A stretch of 64,000 nucleotides of DNA from Alphaproteobacteria bacterium (GTDB lineage: Bacteria; Pseudomonadota; Alphaproteobacteria; Geminicoccales; Geminicoccaceae): the NCBI GenBank assembly GCA_027045875.1, contig JALUAG010000109.1:1-64000 (forward strand), written 5' to 3'. Position numbers and translations under genes: made by a program. Every line of letters begins with the position of its first letter. The first letter of the stretch is position 1. Positions 8,976 to 18,045 of this stretch are shown here, piece after piece. The notes under the pieces were generated by a model. That model was not told the DNA's origin, did no database searches, and saw only the letters and a list, made by a program, of their open reading frames with translations.

Positions 8976-9770
8976 ATGCGGGTACGACCCGGTCAGCGGC
9001 TGCGGGCCGGCCTCTTCAACCTGGGCTTCTATCTGTGGACTGCCGGGCTGGCGGTGGCGGTGCTGCCGGCCGCCCCGTTCATGGGGGCACCGGCGATGCG
9101 CGCCTATGCCCGTTTCTGGCTGCGCGGTACCCAGGCCATGCTGCGGCACATCGTCGGCCTCGACCACGAGGTCCGGGGGCTCGAGCGGCTGCCGCCGGGC
9201 CCGGTGATCATCGCCAGCAAGCATCAGTCGGCCTGGGAGACCCTGTTCTTCCATCTGGTGCGCCCGGAGCTGGTGATCGCGCTCAAGGAGGAGCTGACCC
9301 GCATCCCGCTCTTCGGCTGGTACCTGACGATCGCCGGCAGCATCCGCATCGACCGGCGGGGGGGCGGCCGGGCGCTGCGCTCGCTGCTCGAGGGGGCCAG
9401 ACGGGCGGTGGAACGGGGCGAGAGCGTGCTGATCTTTCCCGAGGGCACCCGCAGGCCGCCGGGCGCGCCGCCCGCCTACAAGCCCGGTGTGGCCGCCCTC
9501 TACGCGGCGCTGGGCGTCCCCTGCGTGCCGGTGGCGCTCAATTCGGGCCTCTACTGGGGGCGACGCAGCTTTCTCAAGCATCCCGGGCGGATCGTGGTCG
9601 AGTTCCTGGAACCGATCCCGCCGGGCCTGCCGCGAGCGACCTTCGTGCGCCTCCTCGAGGCACGCATCGAGACCGCCACCGCGCGCCTCCTCGCCGAGGC
9701 CGGCGGGAAGAGGGCGGAGGTCTCAGCCGCCGCGACCGCGGGCGGTGCTCACGAGGAGCCGCGGTCGTGA
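8976..9770 (+). CDS. plsC: 1-acyl-sn-glycerol-3-phosphate acyltransferase family protein
   Basis: PlsC-type enzyme that would transfer an acyl chain to lysophosphatidic acid at the inner membrane. A hydrophobic N-terminal segment (about residues 10-35) precedes the acyltransferase domain. Motif I reads KHQSAWE, so the usual HX4D is HX4E here, a variant seen in alphaproteobacterial members; motif III is FPEGTR. Start at the ATG at 8976, supported by GGGAGGAG eight bases upstream; a TTG at 8937 is possible but unsupported. The last 48 bases overlap the convergent GGDEF-EAL gene. The exact lysolipid substrate is inferred from family only. Confidence 0.83.
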   Translation: MRVRPGQRLRAGLFNLGFYLWTAGLAVAVLPAAPFMGAPAMRAYARFWLRGTQAMLRHIVGLDHEVRGLERLPPGPVIIASKHQSAWETLFFHLVRPELVIALKEELTRIPLFGWYLTIAGSIRIDRRGGGRALRSLLEGARRAVERGESVLIFPEGTRRPPGAPPAYKPGVAALYAALGVPCVPVALNSGLYWGRRSFLKHPGRIVVEFLEPIPPGLPRATFVRLLEARIETATARLLAEAGGKRAEVSAAATAGGAHEEPRS

Positions 9771-12140
9771 TTCGTCGCGGGCGCTCGCGGAGGGCCGCGT
9801 TTCGCCGCCGCGCGCGCCCCGCTGCCGGGTGGCGAGCCACCGTTCGAACTCGGCCGGCGGCAGCGGCGCGGAGAACAGGAAACCTTGCAGGCTGGTGCAG
9901 CCCATTCCGGCCAGCAGCTCCGCCTGTTCGTGCGTCTCCACCCCTTCGGCGACGATCTCGAGGCCGAGGGTACGGCCGATGCCGACGATGGCTTCGACGA
10001 GCCCCCGCACGTCGCTCTTCCGGACCATTTCGTTCACGAAGGAGCGGTCGATCTTGATGGTGCTGACATCGAGATCCTTGAGCCGGGTCAGACAGCTGTA
10101 GCCGGTGCCGAAGTCGTCGATGGCGATGCGGACCCCGAGCGCCCGCAGTTCGGCCAGCGCCCGCATCGCCCTGTCGGTGTCGAGGACGGCGCTCTCGGTG
10201 ATCTCGATCTCGATCTTGTCGGGCGCGATGCGCTCGCGGCTCAGCAGCTCCCCGAGCTCCGCCACCAGACCCTTGTGGCGCAGGGCGAGGGGCGAAAGGT
10301 TGACCGCGATGTGCGGCACACGGTCGCCGAGGTGGCGCAGGGCGTCGCAGGCGAGCCGGAAGCATTCGAGGGTGAAGGGAACGAGGAGATCGGAATCCTC
10401 GACCAATGGCAGGAAGGAGCCGGGGCCGAGCAGGCCGTACTCGGGGTGCTCCCAACGGGCCAGCGCCTCGACTCCCGCGAGCCTGCCGTCGACCGCGTCG
10501 ATCTGGGGCTGCAGACGGACCCGGAACTGCCCGCTCCTGAGGGCATCGTGCAGCTCCCTCTCGAGTCGGGTACGCTCGCAGAATTCGGCGTGGACCTCGC
10601 GGTCGAAGATGCAGAGGGCGGCCCCCGGTCGGCTCTTCGCCCGGCGCAGGGCGAGGCCGGCGAAGGTCTGCAGTTCGCGGGCCGAGCAGGCGTCCTCGGG
10701 ATAGATGGCGAGGCCGAGGCTGGCGTTCAGATAGAGCTCGTGACCGTCGATCCGGAACGCCCGTTCGAACTCCGCGAGCAGACGCTGTGCGGCCTCGCGG
10801 GCGGTCTCCGCCGACTGCACCTCGCGCAGCAGCACGCCGAACTCGTCGCCGCCGAGGCGGGCGATCAGGTCGCGCGACCGCAGGCGCCCGGCGAGCCGCG
10901 CGGCGATCTGTTCCAGCACCGCGTCTCCCACCGCCTGACCCAGCGCCTCGTTGATGCGTCCGAAGCCGTCGACGTCGATCAGCAGCAGCCCGACCCCGTG
11001 CCCCTCCCGCCCGGCGGCGGAAACGGTGGTCACCAGCTCCTTCTGGAAAAGGGCGCGGTTGGCGAGGCCGGTGAGCAGATCGTGATGGGCGAGGCGGTCG
11101 ACGGTCGCGATCGCCCGAGCGAGCTCGGTGACGTCGTTGACGCAGACGATCCGTCCGCGGTTCTCCCCCCAAGCGCCCACGAGCGGGGCTCCGGTCACCA
11201 TCAGCTCCCGCTCCTCGCCGTCGATGCGACCGACGACCCGGTCGCGCGGGCCGTCCGGATCACCGTCGCAGTCGGCGAGCAGGGCCGACAGGCGGTCGGC
11301 GATGACTTCGTCCTCCGCCGCCCCCAGCATGCGGCGCAGTTCGGGGTTGGCGTACAGCAGCCCGCCGTCGGGGGCGAGCCGAGCGATGCCGAGCGGTGCC
11401 TGTTCGGCGAGGGTGCGGAAGCTGCGCTCGGCTTCCGCCGACCGTGCCCAAGCCTCCCGGGCGCCGTCCCGCTCGCGGCGCAGCAGGCGCGCCAGACGGG
11501 CATTGTCCTTCTCGAGGCGCACAAGCCGCAGGAAGGCCTTCTGCTGCCAATAGCCGGCACTCGCCAGCAGCAGGAAATAGAGGGGTACGAGGGCCGCAAG
11601 TTTCAGCGAGCCGGGACCGTCCGCGGTGGCGAAGGAAAAGGCGAGCGCGGCGACGATCGGCAGATCGTGGGCGAGAGCGGTGGGCAGATGGGGAGTCGAC
11701 AGAATCATCGCCGCCGCCATCACGCCGCCGATCATGAAGATCACGAAGGGGCCGGTGTCGAAGGTGGTGACGTCCGGCATGTGCAGCACCAGTACCGACC
11801 AGACGAGGCCGGTCAGCGCCGAGCCGAAGGACAGCAGGGCGAAGCCCGGACCTGGCCGGGCCCGTTCGAGGGCGAACCGGCGGGCTGCGCTGGCGAGTCC
11901 CAGCTTGGCGATGAGCGCCATGGCCAGGGCGGCGCTCCACAGCACGAGATGGCGCGGGGGCAGCACGCCGGACAGCAGCCAGACCAGGATCGCGGCGTTG
12001 ACGGTGCTCGCGACCACCGCCGCCGGCACCATGGAGACCAGGACCGCGAGCTGCTCCTGGGCCGTGGCGGTGGCACCTTCACCGCCCCCCTTCGCCCCGG
12101 CACGTGTCGGATCTCGGGTGTCAAGTTCGGGTGCGACCAC
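9723..12140 (-). CDS. Membrane PAS-GGDEF-EAL protein (cyclic-di-GMP turnover)
   Basis: An 805-residue signalling protein. The N-terminal 220 residues contain about five or six transmembrane helices, followed by a coiled segment, a PAS domain near 240-350, a GGDEF domain near 350-520 and an EAL domain near 530-790. The diguanylate cyclase signature is intact (RLGGDEF near 428). The phosphodiesterase site also looks intact: EALARW near 558, an NLSP motif and DDFGTGYS. Both activities are therefore possible, and the net direction cannot be told. A CtrA-like site lies about 80 bases upstream of the start. The C terminus adds about 35 low-complexity residues and overlaps plsC on the other strand. 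Confidence 0.93.
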   Translation of the reverse strand: MVAPELDTRDPTRAGAKGGGEGATATAQEQLAVLVSMVPAAVVASTVNAAILVWLLSGVLPPRHLVLWSAALAMALIAKLGLASAARRFALERARPGPGFALLSFGSALTGLVWSVLVLHMPDVTTFDTGPFVIFMIGGVMAAAMILSTPHLPTALAHDLPIVAALAFSFATADGPGSLKLAALVPLYFLLLASAGYWQQKAFLRLVRLEKDNARLARLLRRERDGAREAWARSAEAERSFRTLAEQAPLGIARLAPDGGLLYANPELRRMLGAAEDEVIADRLSALLADCDGDPDGPRDRVVGRIDGEERELMVTGAPLVGAWGENRGRIVCVNDVTELARAIATVDRLAHHDLLTGLANRALFQKELVTTVSAAGREGHGVGLLLIDVDGFGRINEALGQAVGDAVLEQIAARLAGRLRSRDLIARLGGDEFGVLLREVQSAETAREAAQRLLAEFERAFRIDGHELYLNASLGLAIYPEDACSARELQTFAGLALRRAKSRPGAALCIFDREVHAEFCERTRLERELHDALRSGQFRVRLQPQIDAVDGRLAGVEALARWEHPEYGLLGPGSFLPLVEDSDLLVPFTLECFRLACDALRHLGDRVPHIAVNLSPLALRHKGLVAELGELLSRERIAPDKIEIEITESAVLDTDRAMRALAELRALGVRIAIDDFGTGYSCLTRLKDLDVSTIKIDRSFVNEMVRKSDVRGLVEAIVGIGRTLGLEIVAEGVETHEQAELLAGMGCTSLQGFLFSAPLPPAEFERWLATRQRGARGGETRPSASARDESRPRLLVSTARGRGG

Positions 12141-12219
12141 CGTGTTCTCTTCGGGCTGGAGGCGTTGCGGAGCGGCCCGCGAGCCGCCGGTTTCGACGAC
12201 GCACCCTAACCGCGATTCC

Positions 12220-12234
12220 TTAATGACTTATTAC
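12220..12234 (-). promoter_or_regulatory. CtrA-like site before the GGDEF-EAL gene
   Basis: TTAA-TGACTTA-TTAC matches TTAA-N7-TTAA with one mismatch, 80 bases upstream of the cyclic-di-GMP gene. The same stretch contains a small palindrome, TAAT-N5-ATTA. It is an AT-rich island in an otherwise GC-rich spacer (12141-12406) in which I see no gene. Confidence 0.45.
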
Positions 12235-12406
12235 TGCGCCGTTTTTTCGGAGAAGGGCGCGTCCTTCGCCCGGCCCCCCCGGTGGCGGCAAACCGCCGCA
12301 CCGGACTGTCCCCGGAGGTCGCTGGCAGGCCAAGAATGGCGAAGACGGTGCCGGCGCACCATCTGCCCCCGCATCGGGGATGGCACGGGCAAGCGAGGAG
12401 GCGGAG

Positions 12407-13198
12407 GTGAAACTGGCGATCATCGGCGATGCCACGGGGATCGCGGACCGTGCGGCGGATGCCGGCCTCGAGGTCCTCTGCTTCGCGACCTCGGAGGGGG
12501 AGGGTGAGGCCCTCGAGGGTCGCGGACACCGCCTCCTCGAGGCCTGGACCGATTTCTCGGAGGCCCTGGAAGCGCCCCGGATCTATCTGCTCGACCTGCC
12601 CCTCGGTGAACGGCTGGACGCCGTGATCGACGAGGGTTCGGCCGTCATGGAACCCGGCGACGTGCTGGTCGATCCCGGGGGAAGCTGGTGGTGCGACACC
12701 TTGCGGCGCTATCGGCGGCTGCGCCACCGGGCGCTCTATTTCGTCGACGTGGCGCTGTTCGGCGAGGGCGAGGCCGCGCTCCTGCTCGCCAGCGGCGACC
12801 CCTCGGGCGTCGATATCGCCTTGCCGGCACTGCGGAAACTGATCGCCCCGGGCCGCGCCCAGGCCTTCGGTTCGGCCGGTGCCGCCCATTACGCGCGGAT
12901 GGTGGGCGACGGCGTCGCCACCGCCCTGGCGCAGGCCCACAGCGAGGCCGTGCAGCTCATGGAGGCCTGGCCGGGGGAGGCCGATCTGGAGGTGGTCCGC
13001 TCGCTGTGGCCGTTCGAGGACATGCCGCCCGCTCCCCGCGACAGCTGGCTTCTGGACGATGCCGTCCGCCTCGAGGCGGCGGTGCCGCTGCTGGCCCAGG
13101 CCGTGATGCTGCGCCTGGCGGAGCGGCTGGACGCGCACAGCTCCGAGCCGCCGGCGCCGCGTGTGGGCGGCTTCGGCCTGCCGGAGGACATTCGCTGA
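12407..13198 (+). CDS. 6-phosphogluconate/3-hydroxyacid dehydrogenase-like protein, degenerate nucleotide site
   Basis: A 263-residue protein whose layout follows the beta-hydroxyacid/6-phosphogluconate dehydrogenase family. It has an N-terminal Rossmann-like strand (VKLAIIGDATG), a GDVLVDPGGSWW segment that aligns with the GD-DGGNS substrate loop, and a helix with HYARMVGDGV that resembles the conserved KMVHNG region. The dinucleotide-binding GxGxxG is not preserved and the catalytic Lys of KMVHNG appears as Arg, so activity as a classical dehydrogenase is doubtful. Start is the GTG at 12407, six bases after GAGGAG. An aldo/keto reductase follows 31 bases later. Function unknown. Confidence 0.6.
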   Translation: MKLAIIGDATGIADRAADAGLEVLCFATSEGEGEALEGRGHRLLEAWTDFSEALEAPRIYLLDLPLGERLDAVIDEGSAVMEPGDVLVDPGGSWWCDTLRRYRRLRHRALYFVDVALFGEGEAALLLASGDPSGVDIALPALRKLIAPGRAQAFGSAGAAHYARMVGDGVATALAQAHSEAVQLMEAWPGEADLEVVRSLWPFEDMPPAPRDSWLLDDAVRLEAAVPLLAQAVMLRLAERLDAHSSEPPAPRVGGFGLPEDIR

Positions 13199-13229
13199 GC
13201 GGCCGCGCGCGAAGCAGGGGAGGAAGGGC

Positions 13230-14249
13230 ATGGAACGGGTGAAGCTCGGCGCCTCGGGACTCTGGGTGAGCCCCCTGTGCCTCGGCACGATGATGTTCGG
13301 GGGCAGGACCGACGAGGAGGAAGCGGGACGCATCCTCGCGCTCGCGGCGTCGGCCGGGATCAACTTCGTCGATACCGCCGACGTCTACAACGACGGACGG
13401 TCGGAGGAGATCGTCGGGCGGGCCCTCGCCGGCGAGCGGCGGCACTGGATCCTGGCCACCAAGGTGGGCAACGCGATGGGGGACGACCGGAACATGCGGG
13501 GGCTCTCCCGCCGCTGGGTGCTGGCCGCCTGCGAGGCCAGCCTGCGCCGCCTCGGCACCGACTGGATCGACATCTACTATCTCCATCGCGAGGATTCGTC
13601 GACGCCGCTCGAGGAGACCCTGAGCGCCATCGCCGACCTCCTGCGGGCGGGCCACATCCGCTATTTCGGGCTGTCCAACTTCCGCGCCTGGCGGATCGCC
13701 GAGATCGTCCGGCTGTGCGATCGTGCGGGGATGCCGCGACCCGTCGTCCTGCAGCCCTACTACAACCTCCTCAACCGCCAGCCCGAGGTGGAGCTCCTGC
13801 CCTGCTGCGCCTTCTACGGCCTCGGCGTGGTGCCCTACAGTCCGATCGCGAGGGGTGTCCTGAGCGGCAAGTACGACCCCGACGCGCCGCCACCACCCGA
13901 CAGCAGGGCCGGGCGTGGCGACCGTCGCATGCTGGAGACGGAATGGCGGCGGGAAAGCCTCGTCATCGCCGCCAGGATCAAGGAGCATGCGGCCGCCCGC
14001 GGCATCACCCCGAGCCAGTTCGCGGTCGCCTGGCTGCTGGCCAACCGGATCGTCACCGCGCCGGTCGTCGGACCTCGCACCGTGGAGCAAATGCGCGATT
14101 ACCTGGGAGCGCTCGCCTACCGCTTCACGGCCGACGACGAGGCCTTCGTCGACGGGCTCGTGCCGGTGGGCCATCCTTCCACCCACGGCTACAACGACCC
14201 GCAATATCCGGTGGAAGGACGGCAACCGCGCTTCGGCGACGTCCGATAG
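13230..14249 (+). CDS. Aldo/keto reductase
   Basis: A 339-residue NADP-dependent oxidoreductase of the aldo/keto reductase superfamily (YajO/Tas-like branch by length). The catalytic tetrad is visible: Asp48 and Tyr53 in VDTADVY, Lys78 in ATKVG and His119 in YYLHR. The cofactor region near the C terminus includes APVVGPRT. Start is the ATG at 13230 with AGGGGAGGAA upstream. It probably shares a transcript with the preceding dehydrogenase-like gene. Substrate is not predictable; these enzymes reduce a wide range of aldehydes and ketones. It converges on the DUF4340 gene with only 12 bases between stops. Confidence 0.9.
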   Translation: MERVKLGASGLWVSPLCLGTMMFGGRTDEEEAGRILALAASAGINFVDTADVYNDGRSEEIVGRALAGERRHWILATKVGNAMGDDRNMRGLSRRWVLAACEASLRRLGTDWIDIYYLHREDSSTPLEETLSAIADLLRAGHIRYFGLSNFRAWRIAEIVRLCDRAGMPRPVVLQPYYNLLNRQPEVELLPCCAFYGLGVVPYSPIARGVLSGKYDPDAPPPPDSRAGRGDRRMLETEWRRESLVIAARIKEHAAARGITPSQFAVAWLLANRIVTAPVVGPRTVEQMRDYLGALAYRFTADDEAFVDGLVPVGHPSTHGYNDPQYPVEGRQPRFGDVR

Positions 14250-14261
14250 TGAGAGGCGGCC

Positions 14262-15386
14262 TCAGGAGGCCTTGTCCGGCTCCTTCAGGAGATCCTCCAC
14301 CCGCCACAGCAGACGCTTGGCGAGATAGGGCGAGACCTTGAAGACCCGCCCCTCGAGCCGTTCCTGCAGCGCGGCCACGCGCTCCGCCACCGGCCGGGGC
14401 TCCTCCTTCGCGGCCGCTTCGTCGTCGGCCCGTGCCTCGCCCTCGGCGTCCTCCGCGGCCTTCGGGCGCTCGCGGGGCGCCACTTCGCGGGCGGTGAAGG
14501 CGATCCAGTACTCGGCATCGTCCCCCTCGCCGAAGACCCCCACCCGGGCCTCCACCTGCAGCCCGTCGAAGGCCGTGAAACGGGCGATCGGTGCATCTTC
14601 GGGAAGAGGCTTTTCCTCGGCGGCCGCGAGGTCGAGCATGGTGATGTTGCCGAGGGTGCCCGCCAGCAGCGAAGGTTTGGAGGCGTCCGGTTCGCGGCCC
14701 TCCGGAACCTCGGCCAAGGCGAAGGCATCGTTGTCTGAACCGGTCCGTTCGATCCGGACCTCGTCTGGCGAGTCGGGCCGCAGTACCACTTCGGCCACGT
14801 CCTTGCGGGGCAGGCTCAGGATGGTGCGGTCGAACCAGTCGAGAGGTTCCTCGGGAACGTCGAGCGCCCGGTCAGCGAGCCAGGCCTGCGTCTCCTCCGC
14901 GAGGCGGACGTAGCTGCCCGACTTGCCGGGTCCGTAGAGGCTGAACTTGCGCTTGCCGATCACCACCTTCGCGAGGACGTTGCCGTCGGCGTCGGCGAGG
15001 GTGATCTCGCGCGATTTCGCCCCTTCGGTATCCGGCGATTCGAGCTCGAGGCGGGCGAGCCGTTCGGGATCCGAGGTCTTGGCCTCGACGAGCCGCATCT
15101 GGGCGAGCCCCAGCACCAGTTCGCGCACCTTGTCGAGCTCGACCGGATAGCCCTGCTTCTCCTCGAGGACCCAGCCGTTCTCGGCACGACGTGCGGTCAT
15201 CGTGGTGCCACCCACGCGTACGGTGATCCGCGCGACGTCACCCACCCGCGCCGCCAGCTCGGGCAGGAAGGGTCGGTCGAGGCGGGTCTGCGCCACCGGC
15301 AGGTCGCGGTTGGCGACGGCGTAGGCGGCGAGGCCGAGGCTCACGATGGTGGCGACCGCGAGAGCCAGGAGACCTTTGGGGGACAT
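14262..15386 (-). CDS. DUF4340 domain protein, last gene of a GldAFG-type ABC operon
   Basis: A 374-residue protein with an N-terminal hydrophobic anchor (residues about 5-25) and a large extracytoplasmic DUF4340 domain; a charged Glu/Ala-rich stretch lies near 310-350. DUF4340 proteins are almost always encoded after GldG-like proteins of ABC systems, as here, and may be periplasmic partners. I prefer the ATG at 15386 over the GTG at 15392 because AAGGAGG is then eight bases away. No enzymatic motif is visible. It is the promoter-distal gene of the run from 18990 down to 14262. Confidence 0.82.
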   Translation of the reverse strand: MSPKGLLALAVATIVSLGLAAYAVANRDLPVAQTRLDRPFLPELAARVGDVARITVRVGGTTMTARRAENGWVLEEKQGYPVELDKVRELVLGLAQMRLVEAKTSDPERLARLELESPDTEGAKSREITLADADGNVLAKVVIGKRKFSLYGPGKSGSYVRLAEETQAWLADRALDVPEEPLDWFDRTILSLPRKDVAEVVLRPDSPDEVRIERTGSDNDAFALAEVPEGREPDASKPSLLAGTLGNITMLDLAAAEEKPLPEDAPIARFTAFDGLQVEARVGVFGEGDDAEYWIAFTAREVAPRERPKAAEDAEGEARADDEAAAKEEPRPVAERVAALQERLEGRVFKVSPYLAKRLLWRVEDLLKEPDKAS

Positions 15387-15410
15387 GGCCACAACCTCCT
15401 TTCCGTCGGA

Positions 15411-17279
15411 TCAGGCGCCGGTCGTGACCTTGCGCCGGTAGCGCGCCCGGCGCACCAGCGCGAGGCCGATCGCCACCAGCCCCACCACGAGCGGGACCGC
15501 GCCGATGTTGGCGAAGCGGATGCGGGCCTTCAGGGTCTCGATGTCACGCCGCAGCGCCCGCTGCACCTCCCGCAGTTCCGCCCGGGTCTCCAGGATCTGG
15601 CTGCGGAAGTTCTCGATCTCCTGCTGCTGTTTCTCGCTCAGCACCGCACCGGCGTCGTCGGACACCTGAAGCTTGCGGAGCTTGTCCTTGAGCTCGGACA
15701 GACGGTCGAGGAGCTCCTGTTCCTTGGCGCGGTAACGACGCTCGGCCTCCCGGCGGATGGCGATGATGCGGGTGAAGGGCCGCAGCGCCACGTCGCGCCC
15801 GCGGAGCGCCATCAGGACATCGCTGCCGGCCAGGAAGTCGAGGGCGTTGGCCACGAAGTCGGCGTTGCTCGCGAGCGGCAGCATCACCTCCTGCCCGAGC
15901 ACGCTCTGCCGCGCGAGCCAGCTCCGGTCGTCGAGAATGTCGGTATCGGCGACCACGATCACGCTCACGGGCTCTGCCGCCTCGCGGCGATGCTCGCCGG
16001 AGCTGTCGGCGCCTTCGGGCGGACCGTCCGGGAAGGCGGAGGGGAACCGGCCCTCGACGACCGCCGCCATGTAGAGGGCCTTGTTGCCCGGCTTGTAGTC
16101 GCGCAGCAGCTTGAGGGGATCGGGAAACAGCCGTACCTCCTCGGCATCGATCGCCATCGCCTGCGGCGAGGAGATGAGCAGGGGCACGAGGTCGACCTCC
16201 GCCCCCTCCTTCTTCTCGATGTAACCGGCGGACGCGAGGTTGACGCGTTCGAGCTCGGCGGTGATCGGCTGGTCGGGATTGAGGTGCGACCGGTCGAGGG
16301 AGAGCCAGGCCAGATAGTCCACGATCTGCTGGCGCTGTCCCGTGGGGAACTGCACCTGTCGGGCGGCGCTCGGATCCGCCACCACCTTGTCCTTGGCGAA
16401 GGTGATCCCCCAGGCGTCGAACAGCTTGTCGAGGCTCGAGAACGTCGGCTCCATGCCCGGCTGGCGCTGCCTCATGGCCGCCGCTTCCGAATGCGGATCG
16501 ACGAACACCAGCGCCTTGCCACCGCCCAGCACGAACTGGTCGATGGCATAGAGGGTCCGGTCGGAAAGCTGCTTGGGATGGGCGATCAGCAGCAGGTCGA
16601 TGTCCTCGTCGAAGCTGCCGATGTCGCCGCCCAGATAGCGCAGCTCGAACTGCTGCCCGAGCTGGCTGTAGACCTGCCACGGTTTGTACTGGAGCATCGG
16701 ATCGCCGTTCATCGGCAGTCCGGTGATGAGGCCCACCACCGGCTTGTCCGGGTAGGCGAGATTGTAGGTGAGGCGCGTGAGGTCGAACTCGAGGAAACGC
16801 TCGCGCTCGGGGGAGAGCACGGCGATCACATCGCTGTCGTCGGTGCTGTTGGTGCCGGCGATGCCGAAGTAGCCGGTGGTACCGTCACCGAGGCTGATGG
16901 GCTGCAGACCGAAGCCCACCGCCCGATCCTCCTCTTCGGAGTAGGGCTCGGGGTCGATGTAGCGGACGGTGATCTTGCCGTTGGCGGCCTCGGCGTAGGC
17001 CTTGAGGAAGTCGTGCACCCGGTCGGCGTAGGAGGCGAGGAAGGGGTTGGCCTCGCGGATGCCCGACGAGACGTAGAGGCGCAGTTCCACCGGCTCCTCG
17101 AGCCGGCCCAGCAGCTCTAGCGTGCCCTCGGACAGGGTGAACTGCTTGTCTTCCGTGAGATCGATCCGCAGCGGGCGCAGAACGAGTGCCCCGAAGGTGT
17201 TGAGCGAGAACAGGAGGACGAGGGCCAGCACCACCCCGGCGATGGCGAGGCCGCGTCGATCGAACGCTTTTCCGGACAT
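15411..17279 (-). CDS. GldG-like ABC transporter auxiliary protein
   Basis: A 622-residue protein with one transmembrane helix near the N terminus (about residues 12-33) and another at the C terminus (about 592-612). The large domain between matches the GldG/ABC_transp_aux family, with a predicted coiled coil at about 515-585. In Bacteroidetes GldG supports gliding; in proteobacteria the function of these systems is unknown. The second ATG (17279) is better spaced from GAGGGG than the first at 17288. It follows the permease gene closely and precedes the DUF4340 gene by 24 bases. No catalytic residues are evident. Confidence 0.86.
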   Translation of the reverse strand: MSGKAFDRRGLAIAGVVLALVLLFSLNTFGALVLRPLRIDLTEDKQFTLSEGTLELLGRLEEPVELRLYVSSGIREANPFLASYADRVHDFLKAYAEAANGKITVRYIDPEPYSEEEDRAVGFGLQPISLGDGTTGYFGIAGTNSTDDSDVIAVLSPERERFLEFDLTRLTYNLAYPDKPVVGLITGLPMNGDPMLQYKPWQVYSQLGQQFELRYLGGDIGSFDEDIDLLLIAHPKQLSDRTLYAIDQFVLGGGKALVFVDPHSEAAAMRQRQPGMEPTFSSLDKLFDAWGITFAKDKVVADPSAARQVQFPTGQRQQIVDYLAWLSLDRSHLNPDQPITAELERVNLASAGYIEKKEGAEVDLVPLLISSPQAMAIDAEEVRLFPDPLKLLRDYKPGNKALYMAAVVEGRFPSAFPDGPPEGADSSGEHRREAAEPVSVIVVADTDILDDRSWLARQSVLGQEVMLPLASNADFVANALDFLAGSDVLMALRGRDVALRPFTRIIAIRREAERRYRAKEQELLDRLSELKDKLRKLQVSDDAGAVLSEKQQQEIENFRSQILETRAELREVQRALRRDIETLKARIRFANIGAVPLVVGLVAIGLALVRRARYRRKVTTGA

Positions 17280-17292
17280 GGACGCCATCCCC

Positions 17293-18027
17293 TCACGAAG
17301 CCTTCTTGAGCTCGGCCAGGAGCGCGTTGACGACGAGCGAGACGACGATCACCGAACCGAAGAACAGCACCGTCGACAGGCTCACCACACCCTTGGTGAG
17401 CTGGGTGAAATGGCTGACGAAGCTGAAGGAGGCGACGATCTCGACGAGCTGCGGCGGCGCCACGGCCCTGAGCGGCGATACCACGAGGTCGACGCCGGTC
17501 ATGAGGAAAAAGAAACAGGCGGCGGCCGCCAGCACGAAGGCGATCACCTGGTTCTTGGTCAATGCCGACATGGCGGCGCCGATGGCGAGGAAGGCGCCCG
17601 CCATCACCCAGCTCCCCAGATAGCCGGCGAGAATGACGCCGTTGTCGGGATCGCCCAGGTAGTTGACCGTGATCCACACCGGGAAGGTGAGGGCGAGCGC
17701 GATGCCGGCGAACAGCCAGGAGGCCAGGAACTTCGCCACCACCACCTGGCTCATGGTCACCGGCAGGGTCATCAGGAGCTCGATGGTGCCGGTACGGCGC
17801 TCCTCGGCCCACAGACGCATGGCGAGCGCCGGCATGAGGAAGAGATAGAGCCAGGGGTGGAAGACGAAGAAGGATTCGAGATCCGCCTGACCGCGCTCGA
17901 AGAAGCCTCCGATGTAGAAGGTGAAACCGCCGGCCAGCGCCAGGAAGAGGAGGATGAAGAGATAGGCGAGCGGGGTGGCGAAATAGGCCGCCAGCTCCCG
18001 TTTCATGATGGTGGTCACGGCGCGCAT
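17293..18027 (-). CDS. ABC-2 type permease, GldF-like
   Basis: A 244-residue integral membrane protein with six predicted transmembrane helices, of the ABC-2 permease family (GldF/NosY-like). It begins with a conserved amphipathic segment (residues 1-15) and has the FFERGQADLESFF region typical of the GldF group in the first external loop. It would form the membrane channel for the ATPase encoded just upstream. Start is the ATG at 18027, 18 bases after the ATPase stop. The substrate is unknown. GldF-type permeases pair with GldG-type auxiliary proteins, which is the arrangement seen here. Confidence 0.88.
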   Translation of the reverse strand: MRAVTTIMKRELAAYFATPLAYLFILLFLALAGGFTFYIGGFFERGQADLESFFVFHPWLYLFLMPALAMRLWAEERRTGTIELLMTLPVTMSQVVVAKFLASWLFAGIALALTFPVWITVNYLGDPDNGVILAGYLGSWVMAGAFLAIGAAMSALTKNQVIAFVLAAAACFFFLMTGVDLVVSPLRAVAPPQLVEIVASFSFVSHFTQLTKGVVSLSTVLFFGSVIVVSLVVNALLAELKKAS

Positions 18028-18045
18028 TGTTCGTTCTTCCGTGCT

